Assembly (NCBI GenBank): GCA_964403795.1
Contig: CAYOHP010000155.1
Location: forward strand, 1-15,051
Direction of reading: 5' to 3'
Length of the DNA stretch: 15,051 nt
DNA from: CAYOHP01 sp964403795 [NCBI: uncultured bacterium]
GTDB lineage: Bacteria > Muiribacteriota > UBA6191 > CAZXTJ01
Shown piece by piece: positions 1 to 6,600 of the stretch. Position numbers and translations under genes: made by a program. The notes under the pieces are model-generated. The model saw nothing but the letters and a program-made list of their open reading frames with translations. It did no database searches and had not been told where the DNA came from. Position 1 is the first letter of the stretch. Every line of letters starts with the position of its first letter.

Positions 1-312
1 GAGCTCCAGGACCTGGAACGCTGCAAGCACGTCTGGTATTGGCTCCTCCACTGGTGCCGGGAGCGGGGCGACTGGGCCTTCCTGGAGGCCCAATGCCAGG
101 CGGCGCAGCGCTTCGGGGTGGAGGCGGGGAGCGCCAGCATCCAGCAGATGGCGGCCGAGTTCTCGGCCCATGCCGACCTGGGCCTGGGGCGACGGGAGCG
201 GGCCCGCTACGGGGCGGAGCGGATCCTGGCCCGGCTCGAGGCGATCGGCGCCGACCCCGAGCGCCTGGCCGAGTGGCAGGCGTTCCTGGAGTCGCTGGGG
301 CCGGCTGCCTGA
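1..312 (+). CDS. C-terminal fragment of an unrecognised protein
   Basis: The first reading frame is open from base 1 and ends at the TGA at 310-312, giving the last 103 residues of a protein that begins outside the window. The fragment looks wholly helical. It is rich in Trp, Arg, Glu and Ala, has a Trp/Cys-rich patch in its first 25 residues (KHVWYWLLHWC), and then amphipathic helices ending in LESLGPAA. No signal peptide, membrane segment or catalytic motif can be seen in this part, and I do not recognise a family. A GTG at 118 in the same frame is not needed as a start, because the frame is open and codon-biased upstream of it. The gene converges with isocitrate dehydrogenase, with only four bases between the two stop codons. 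Confidence 0.7.
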   Translation, partial: ELQDLERCKHVWYWLLHWCRERGDWAFLEAQCQAAQRFGVEAGSASIQQMAAEFSAHADLGLGRRERARYGAERILARLEAIGADPERLAEWQAFLESLGPAA

Positions 313-316
313 GCCG
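302..316. terminator. Short hairpin at convergent stop codons
   Basis: CGGCT at 302-306 is the inverse complement of AGCCG at 312-316, with a 5-nt loop GCCTG. The hairpin covers the stop codon of the left-edge gene and abuts the stop codon of the isocitrate dehydrogenase gene (317-319). There is no T-run on either strand. A role in bidirectional termination is inferred from its position and from the similar arrangements at 2798-2817 and 11184-11213. The stem is short, so this is the weakest of the three. Confidence 0.3.
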
Positions 317-1768
317 CTACTCGCCCTGCTCCGCGGTGTACCCGGGGGCGCCGTCGAAGGTGTAGAGGTTCTCGGTCTTGATGAAGTCGTAGCCGGCCTG
401 GTCCAGGCGTGCCAGGAGCGCCAGGAGTGCGGAGTGGGGGATGCCCTGCCCGGGGTCCTCGGCCAGGAACCGGCAGCGCCAGTGGTCGGAGCAGAAGGTC
501 TCGGGGAACCCGCCGGGCCAGACCTTGACGCCCCGGTTGGACACGAAGGTCAGGCGCAGGCCCGGGAGTTCGAGGGCCTGGACCCGGGTGCCGAGATCGG
601 TGGGGGTGCCGGCGGTCCAGTCGAGGAAGACGTCGATCCCGACCAGGCGCTTCACGGGAGGGGTCGAGATCTGGCTCCGGATCGACCAGTTTCGCTGCTG
701 GATCCCGGTGTAGGAGACCGGCTTCAAGGTCTCGGGACGTTTCCCGAGCCGGATCGCGACCTCGTCGGCGAATTCCCGGGTCCCGACCTTGCGCCGGGAG
801 ACGTCGGCCCGGAAGATGTCCGGGGTGTGGATCCCTTCCTCCAGGGTGCGGAGCCAGGCGTTGTGGACCGACTCGGCCACTTCGGGCTGGCCGATGTGCA
901 CCAGCATCATCACCGCCCCGAGCAGCAGGCCCGAGGGGTTGGCGACGTCCTGGCCGGCGATCGTCGGGGCGGTCCCGTGGATGGCTTCGAACATGGCGCA
1001 GGCATCGCCCACGTTGGCCGAGCCGCCGAGGCCCACCGAGCCGGTGATCTGGGCGGTCACGTCGGAGACGATGTCGCCGTAGAGGTTGGGCATGACCACC
1101 ACGTCGAAGGCCTCGGGGGTGTCGGCGAGCCGGGCGGTCCCGATGTCGATGATCCAGTGGTCCCGTTCGATCTCCGGGTACTCCGGGCCGATCTCGTCGA
1201 AGACCCGGTGGAAGAGCCCGTCGGTCAGCTTCATGATGTTGTCCTTGGTGAAGCAGCTGACCTTGCGACGCTTGTGCAGGCGGGCGTACTCGAAGGCGTA
1301 GCGGACGATCCGCTCGCAGCCGGGGCGGCTGATGAGCTTCAGGCACTGGGCCACCTGGGCGGTCTGCCGGTGCTCGATGCCAGCGTAGGTGTCCTCCTCG
1401 TTCTCGCGCACGATCACCACGTCCATGGTCGGGTGTCGGGTGCGGACGAAGGGGTGGTAGGAGACGCAGGGGCGCACGTTGGCGTAGAGACCCAGGGTCT
1501 TCCTGGTGGTGACGTTCAGGCTCTTGTAGCCGCCGCCCTGGGGGGTCCCGATGGGAGCCTTCAGGAACACCCGGGTCCGGCGCAGCGAGTCCCAGGCCGC
1601 CAGGTCGATGCCCGAGGTCACGCCCCGCAGGTAGACCTTCTCGCCGATCTCGATCTCCTCGATGGCGAGGCTGGCACCGGCCGCCTCGAGGATGCGGAGC
1701 ACCGCACCCATGATCTCGGGACCGATCCCATCCCCCCGCGCGATCGTGATCGGCGTGCCGCCGGACAT
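317..1768 (-). CDS. icd: Isocitrate dehydrogenase, Rickettsia/Thermus type
   Basis: A 483-residue cytosolic TCA-cycle enzyme that oxidatively decarboxylates isocitrate to 2-oxoglutarate. Residues 1-345 are the isocitrate/isopropylmalate dehydrogenase fold. It opens with ARGDGIGPEIM at 10-20. The substrate-binding run around 83-99 contains S83, N85, R89 and R99. It is followed by ENEEDTYAGIEH with Y128, K175 in TKDN, and the metal-binding aspartates D232 and D236 in NLYGDIVSD. Residues about 370-483 form the extra C-terminal domain typical of the long Rickettsia and Thermus enzymes, ending FDGAPGYTAEQGE. Where the E. coli NADP enzyme has Lys-Tyr in its HGTAPKYAG loop, this protein has Thr269-Ile270, so NAD+ use is possible; the cofactor is not settled by sequence alone. 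The ATG start is supported by a strong AGGAGG 6 nt upstream. The gene lies 30 nt downstream of a cytochrome c gene on the same strand and is probably cotranscribed with it. Confidence 0.96.
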   Translation of the reverse strand: MSGGTPITIARGDGIGPEIMGAVLRILEAAGASLAIEEIEIGEKVYLRGVTSGIDLAAWDSLRRTRVFLKAPIGTPQGGGYKSLNVTTRKTLGLYANVRPCVSYHPFVRTRHPTMDVVIVRENEEDTYAGIEHRQTAQVAQCLKLISRPGCERIVRYAFEYARLHKRRKVSCFTKDNIMKLTDGLFHRVFDEIGPEYPEIERDHWIIDIGTARLADTPEAFDVVVMPNLYGDIVSDVTAQITGSVGLGGSANVGDACAMFEAIHGTAPTIAGQDVANPSGLLLGAVMMLVHIGQPEVAESVHNAWLRTLEEGIHTPDIFRADVSRRKVGTREFADEVAIRLGKRPETLKPVSYTGIQQRNWSIRSQISTPPVKRLVGIDVFLDWTAGTPTDLGTRVQALELPGLRLTFVSNRGVKVWPGGFPETFCSDHWRCRFLAEDPGQGIPHSALLALLARLDQAGYDFIKTENLYTFDGAPGYTAEQGE

Positions 1769-1774
1769 CGGGAA

Positions 1775-1780
1775 CCTCCT
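1775..1780 (-). promoter_or_regulatory. Ribosome binding site of icd
   Basis: On the minus strand AGGAGG lies 6 nt before the ATG of the isocitrate dehydrogenase gene, a perfect Shine-Dalgarno core at ideal spacing. It fixes that start. It contrasts with the first-in-operon genes of this window, several of which lack any such site. It sits in the 30-nt gap after the cytochrome c stop codon, as expected for an internal operon gene. Confidence 0.8.
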
Positions 1781-1798
1781 GGTCGCTCGCCTCGCGGG

Positions 1799-2227
1799 CT
1801 ACCGGGTCAAGGTAGCAGGCGCCGACTCCGGCCGGGATGCGCCGACGGACACCGGCGCGGTGGCCCGCGACGTGGAGCCGGCCGACGAGGTCGCGGGGGT
1901 GGCGGCGGCGCTCCGCAGGAACTCGACCAGGGCTGCCACCTCGGAGTCCTCGAGGCGGGTCCCCCAGGCCGGCATCCGACCCTTCCCCTCCCGGATGGTG
2001 GCCTCGATCGCGGCCGGGGTCAGGGCCCGGCTGGCTTCGTCGGTGAGATCGAGGGCCGACCTGCCGAGGGCCTTCGCCATCGGCGTCGCACCGTTGCGCT
2101 CGGCCCCGTGGCACAGGGCGCAGTTCTTCCGGAACAGCGCAGGCCCATCGGGTCCGCCGAGGGCGGGACCGGGGGCGACGGAGGCGACGCCGAACACGAG
2201 CAGGAGGACGGGAGGGATCCGGGTCAC
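1799..2227 (-). CDS. Small periplasmic c-type cytochrome with low-complexity tail
   Basis: A 142-residue monohaem class I cytochrome c, exported and presumably an electron carrier in the periplasm. Residues 1-27 are a Sec signal peptide (VTRIPPVLLLVFGVASVAPG, then a likely cut near ALG). The haem attachment motif is C36-A-L-C39-H40, preceded by GPALFRKNCALCHG. The sixth ligand is probably Met85 in GRMPAWG, and the final helix is VAALVEFLRS at 97-106. After residue 107 comes a tail of about 35 residues rich in Ala, Thr, Ser and Pro, which the cytochrome fold does not need. The start is a GTG chosen because it opens the signal peptide; the frame stays open upstream but with no protein-like content. 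A TATCCT box 7 nt before the GTG suggests a leaderless transcript. Downstream, after 30 nt, is isocitrate dehydrogenase. Confidence 0.88.
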   Translation of the reverse strand: MTRIPPVLLLVFGVASVAPGPALGGPDGPALFRKNCALCHGAERNGATPMAKALGRSALDLTDEASRALTPAAIEATIREGKGRMPAWGTRLEDSEVAALVEFLRSAAATPATSSAGSTSRATAPVSVGASRPESAPATLTR

Positions 2228-2234
2228 GCTCCCG

Positions 2235-2240
2235 AGGATA
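2235..2240 (-). promoter_or_regulatory. Candidate -10 box for cytochrome c-icd unit
   Basis: The minus strand reads TATCCT, then 7 nt, then the GTG start of the cytochrome c gene. Transcription starting about 7 nt after a -10 box would put the first mRNA base at or beside the start codon. No convincing -35 hexamer is visible about 17 nt upstream. The call is inferred from the motif and from the same arrangement at other operon heads in this window. Confidence 0.4.
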
Positions 2241-2287
2241 CCGCCTCCCTGTCGTCTCCGGCATGGCCGCGGCGGCCCCGGCGAGGG

Positions 2288-2293
2288 TAGGCT
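2288..2293 (+). promoter_or_regulatory. Candidate -10 box for the DUF4442 gene
   Basis: TAGGCT is followed by 6 nt (CGCACC) and the ATG at 2300. A transcript starting there would be leaderless or nearly so. The GGTAGGCT string recurs on the minus strand before the HEAT-repeat gene. A weak TAGG could instead serve as a poor ribosome binding site. No -35 hexamer is visible. Confidence 0.35.
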
Positions 2294-2299
2294 CGCACC

Positions 2300-2800
2300 A
2301 TGCCCGCCGCCGCGCCTCCCTCCGCCGCCGACCGCATCCGCTCGCTCTGGGCGACCCTGTCCCGCTGGCCGGGCGGCAAGTGGCTGTTCTCGACGGCGCT
2401 GTCCTGGTACGTCCCCTATACCGGGAGCGTCCGACCCTACGTCGAGCGCCTCGAGGCCGGCGACGTCCGGGTCCGGGTGAGGGAACGCTTTGCGATCCGC
2501 AATCACCTCCGCTCGATCCACGCCCTGGCCCTGGCGAACGTCGGCGAGCTCGCTTCCGGCCTGGCCGTGGCCGCCAGCCTGCCGCCCGGGTACCGCTTCA
2601 TCGTGACCCGGCTGGAGGTCCAGTACCTCGCCAAGGCCCGCGGCACCGTGGTGGCGGTCTCGGACTTCAAGCTCCCCGACGGGGAACCTCCCGCCGAGGT
2701 GGACGTGCCGGTCCGGGTGCTGGACGCGGCCGGAACCGAGGTGGTCCGGGTCACCGTGGGCAACAGGATCGGTCCGACCCGGAGCGGCGCCGCCGGCTGA
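2300..2800 (+). CDS. DUF4442 hotdog-fold protein (putative thioesterase-like)
   Basis: A 166-residue soluble protein without a signal peptide. Residues about 36-155 match the DUF4442/YiiD C-terminal hotdog pattern. WYVPYTGSV at 36-44 is followed by strands, then ERFAIRNHLRSIHALALANVGE at 62-83, which is the characteristic RNH..SIH..AL.N..E signature at the start of the central hotdog helix. The pattern YLAKARGTVVAVSDF at 109-123 is also typical. Hotdog proteins of this group resemble acyl-CoA thioesterases and acyl-carrier dehydratases, but DUF4442 members are largely uncharacterised, so a substrate cannot be named. The ATG is the first of the frame with protein-like content, and a TAGGCT box lies 6 nt before it. 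The gene is divergent from cytochrome c, with 72 bases between the starts, and converges on a hydrolase gene. Confidence 0.85.
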   Translation: MPAAAPPSAADRIRSLWATLSRWPGGKWLFSTALSWYVPYTGSVRPYVERLEAGDVRVRVRERFAIRNHLRSIHALALANVGELASGLAVAASLPPGYRFIVTRLEVQYLAKARGTVVAVSDFKLPDGEPPAEVDVPVRVLDAAGTEVVRVTVGNRIGPTRSGAAG

Positions 2801-2817
2801 CCGGGGCCAGCCGGTCA
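2798..2817. terminator. Inverted repeat made of two convergent stop codons
   Basis: TGACCGG at 2798-2804 is the perfect inverse complement of CCGGTCA at 2811-2817, with a 6-nt loop GGCCAG. The first three bases are the stop codon of the DUF4442 gene. The last three, read on the other strand, are the stop codon of the hydrolase gene. An alternative 7-bp stem, CCGGCTG at 2793-2799 with CAGCCGG at 2808-2814, overlaps it. No T-run follows on either strand. A bidirectional terminator is the simplest reading. Confidence 0.45.
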
Positions 2818-3687
2818 CCGGTGGGCCGCGAACCAGTCCAGGATCTCCTGGTCCCTTCGCCTCGGCTGATCGCCCCGGTCGAGCAGGTGCCCGGCCCCCT
2901 CGAAGGCGACCAGGCGGCAGGTCCGTCCCGCCGCCTGCAGGCGATCGGTGACCCGACGGGCACCCCCGATCGGGACCACCGGATCCCGGTCGCCGTGGAG
3001 GACCAGGAGCGGGGTCGCGATCTCCTCGGCCCAGGTGGAGGGAGAACGCTCGATCCACAGCGGCGAGCCCTCGGCGGGGGGGCCGCCCAGGGCCCGCTCC
3101 AGGGTGCGGCGTCGCATCGGGCCGGAGCGCCGATGAGCCTCCGCCAGGTCGAAGGGAGCTCCCACCACTGCCACGGCGCGAGCCCGCAGCCCGCGGTGCA
3201 CCGCCAGGAGAGCCTGGGTCCCGCCCCGGCTCACCCCCAGGAGGCAGGGCGGACCGGCCTCCACGCCCGGCTCCCTGGTCGCGGCCTCGGCCAGGCGCAC
3301 CACGTCGTGGACGTCCTCACCCCCCAGGGAATCGTCCCGGCGGTACTGGGTGGCGGCGACCACGAAGCCGCCCCGACAGGCGAGCCGCGCCAGCCAGGCG
3401 AGGGTGGGTTGGCGGATCCGGCTCCCTCCGGTGATCCCACCGCGGCAGAAGACCAGCAGGGGAAGGCGGCCAGCCCGCCCCCGGGGCCGGATCAGGAAGC
3501 CGTCCACCAGCGCGCCCCCGGACGGGTAGCGGATGACATGGGTCTCGGCGCCCGGGGTGACACGGTCAGGGAGCCGGGCGACCCGGGTGATCCCGGAGGA
3601 GTCCGGCGGGCTCCGGGCGGCGGTCCCGGCGTGGGCCCCGGTGACCAGCCCGGCGAAGGCCGCCGCCAGGACCCGGGCCCGGTTCAC
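2815..3687 (-). CDS. Secreted alpha/beta hydrolase (S9/dienelactone hydrolase-like)
   Basis: A 290-residue protein with a Sec signal peptide at 1-20 (cut after AHA), so it acts outside the cytoplasm. The body is an alpha/beta hydrolase. LPLLVFCRGG at 75-84 is the first core strand and oxyanion region. GVSRGG at 151-156 is the nucleophile elbow with Ser153. PLLVLHGDRDPVVP at 226-239 carries the acid, probably Asp235, and FEGAGHLL at 262-269 gives His267. The order and the HGD.D..VP motif fit prolyl-oligopeptidase-like and dienelactone hydrolase-like families; the substrate is unknown. The GTG start overlaps the metH stop as GTGA, a classic translational-coupling arrangement, and the signal peptide begins exactly there. 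The body therefore depends on the metH transcript, although no biochemical link to methionine synthesis is obvious. An open frame continues upstream inside metH but is only a shadow. Confidence 0.87.
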   Translation of the reverse strand: MNRARVLAAAFAGLVTGAHAGTAARSPPDSSGITRVARLPDRVTPGAETHVIRYPSGGALVDGFLIRPRGRAGRLPLLVFCRGGITGGSRIRQPTLAWLARLACRGGFVVAATQYRRDDSLGGEDVHDVVRLAEAATREPGVEAGPPCLLGVSRGGTQALLAVHRGLRARAVAVVGAPFDLAEAHRRSGPMRRRTLERALGGPPAEGSPLWIERSPSTWAEEIATPLLVLHGDRDPVVPIGGARRVTDRLQAAGRTCRLVAFEGAGHLLDRGDQPRRRDQEILDWFAAHR

Positions 3688-6600
3688 TGCCAGGCGGCTT
3701 CGGGATGGAAGCAGACCACGGCCGCGGTGGTGCTGGTCGGGTGGAACTGGCCGGCGTCGGTCAGGGTCACCCCGAGTTGCTTGTGGGCCTCCAGCAGCTT
3801 CGCCAGGAGGGCGTTCGAGCCCGGGTCGCTGAGCGAGGCGTAGCCCGGCGAGAAGCGCTGGCCCTGGCCGGGCGGGACCCCGGCCAGCTCCCGGAGCCGG
3901 CGGTGCAGCTCCTCGGCCAGGTCCTCGGCCACCCGATCGGCCAGCCCTTGCAGGTAGTGCGCCCCTTCGCTGTCGCCGGCCGCCTTCAGGGCCTGGACCG
4001 CGCCCTCGACCCGGGCCCCGGCCCCCGAGATCTGGAGTCCCACCAGGTCCAGCCGGCCGTGGCTCCGGTTGCGGAAGAACTGGGCCGGCGAGAACTTGTC
4101 GGTCCGGTCCCGCCCCAGGACCACGTCCCAGGCGATCCGGCCCAGCTCCTGGCTGGGATCGACCGGGCAGCGGATGGAGAGCTCGTCGCCCTCGGCCTGG
4201 CAGCGGTAGAGGGCCATCACCCCGGCCGGGACGATCCACTCCCGCCGGCCCGCCCGGTCCAGCCACTCGGCCAGCAGTCGCTCCATGCGTTCGGTGTCAT
4301 CGCCCCGGCGTTCCCGGGCGCTCTCGCCGCCGAAGCGCCAGTTCAGCCCGAACAGGGTCTTCTTGTCGAGCCGCTTGGCGAGCTCGCCGAGCGAGAGGTT
4401 GACCTTCAGGGGGGCGAAGGCCCGGGCCAGGTCGAGGTCGTATCCCCCGAACCCCACCTCGCGTCGGGGCAGGCGTTCGAGCAGCTCGCGTTCCTCGGCC
4501 GCCCGCCGCTCCGCCCGCTCGAACTGACGACGCAGCTTGTCGCGGTTCTCGCCCCGGAGCTGGTGGCCGTCGGCCCCGGAGAGCCGGTTGAGGACGTTCA
4601 CCCCGTCCATGGCGGAGGGGCAGTAGAACACGTTGTCGCGCATGGTCCCGGGGTCCTCGCCCCCGGCCATGGCGACGTAGCCGGCATGGCGCAGGTTCAC
4701 CGGGGCGCCCCCGATCAGGAGCGGCAGGTCACCGAGTCCCTGCTCGAGCATGAGCTTGGAGAGGGTGATCATGTGGTTCGAGGTCTGGACCAGCAGGGCG
4801 CTCGCCCCGATGGCGGTGGCCCGGTGCTCCCGGGCCAGGTCGACATAGTCCTGCAGCGGCGTCTGGACCCCGGTGTCGATCACCCGGTATCCGTAGTTCT
4901 CGAACAGGGTCTTGGCCAGGTCCTTCCCGATCGAGTGGACGTCCTGGAAGACGGTGCCCAGCACCACCGTCCCCTTGTAGGAGATCCCCTCGTGGACGTC
5001 GGCGCCCGACTTGAAGCGCATGAACGACTCGAGGAAGCCCATGGCGTGTTTCATCACGTCGGCCGCCTTGAGCAGGTGCGGCAGGCTGGCGTCGCCCCGA
5101 CCGAAGGCGTCGCCGAGCTCCTGCATGGCCCGCATCAGGAACCGGTTGATGAAGTCGAGCGGTTCCAGGACCCGGATGGCCTCGGCGACCTGGGCGACGA
5201 TCCGGTCCTGGTAGGTGTAGGTGAATCCCTCGATCTCGATCGTGCCGGTGACCCGCTCCTTGAACCCGTCCTTGATCTTCTCGCAGACCGCCCGCTCGAT
5301 CGGGAGGTCGTCGTAGCTGCTGCGCCGCTCCTCCTTGCGCCCGCTCTTGGCGGCCGCGATCGACTCGAGCTCGGCGAACGCATCGAGGTCCCGCTCGAGG
5401 ATCACCTTCCGGCCGAGCGCCACGTCGTGGGGATCGAGGGTGTCCACGAACACGTAGTGCTCCGGGTTCAGGATGGCGGCATCCAGCCCGGCCTTGCGGG
5501 CCTCGTCCAGGAACACCGACAGGAGCACCTTGCGCATGTACGGCTTCTTGGCGAGGCCGGTGGTCAGGTTCCCGACGCCCAGGGTGGTGCGGGTGTCGGG
5601 GAAGCGCTGCTTGACAACCCGGACCGCGTCCAGGGTGGCGGTGGCGAAGTTGGTGGTCTCGTCCGACTCGGATCCCACCGGGAACACGTTGACGTCGACC
5701 AGGACCCGGGAGGGCGGGACGCCCCACTTGTCCCGGGCCCGCTCCAGGATGGCGGTGGCCAGCTCCAGCTTCTCCGCGGCGGTGGCGCCGGGGCCCCTGG
5801 GACCCGTGCAGAGGGCGATGTAGACCGGGTCGTGGTGGCGGGTGGCGGAGATCACCGCGTCGACCTTGGGGACCCCCGGCTCCACCTCCTCGAGGGAGAT
5901 GGAGTTCACGATCGGACGGCCGGGATAGAAGTCGATCGAGGTCCGGATGGCATCCACGTCGAACGAGTCGATGCACATGGCGGCCGGGAAGTCGTCGGTC
6001 AGCTCCCGGATCACCGTCGAGAGGGTGGCTCCGGTGTCGACCAGGTTCGAGTCCATGCACACGTCGAGGACCCCGAGCCCAAGGCCCCGGGCCTGCTCCT
6101 CCACCACCTCGCCCAGGGCGTCGAGGTCCATCGCCCCGCCGCTCTCGACGGCCTTCTTGACCTTGGCCGAGCCCCGCACGTTCAACCGCTCGCCGATCAT
6201 GAAGAGGGTCCGGGAAGAGTCCACGGAGATGGCGTTCTGGGGGCCGGAGACCCAGAGGCCGTCGTCGACGGTGCGCGGGCGCGGCTTGCGGGATCGCATG
6301 GCGTCGGCCAGCAGGCGGATGTGGTCGGGCCGGGTCCCGCAGCAGCCCCCGACCACGTCGATGCCGTAGCGATCCACCAGCCCGACCAGGATGCGGGTGA
6401 ACTCCTCGGGCTCCAGCCGGAACACGGTGCGACCCGCCTCGGCGACCGGCAGGCCGGCATTGGGGATCACCGACACCGGAAGACGGCTGTGGCGGGCGAT
6501 CCGTTCCACCGCCTTCTCCATGAGATCCGGGCCGATCGAGCAGTTGATCCCGAACACGTCGATGCCGATCCCCTGCAGGGTGACCAGGGCGGCATGCACG

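Noticed and set aside
170-2290. A plus-strand open frame of about 700 codons across icd and cytochrome c
   Set aside because: It is the antisense shadow of recognised genes. GC-rich third positions remove stop codons from other frames, and the translation is a Gly/Pro/Asp/Val/His-rich string without domain features.
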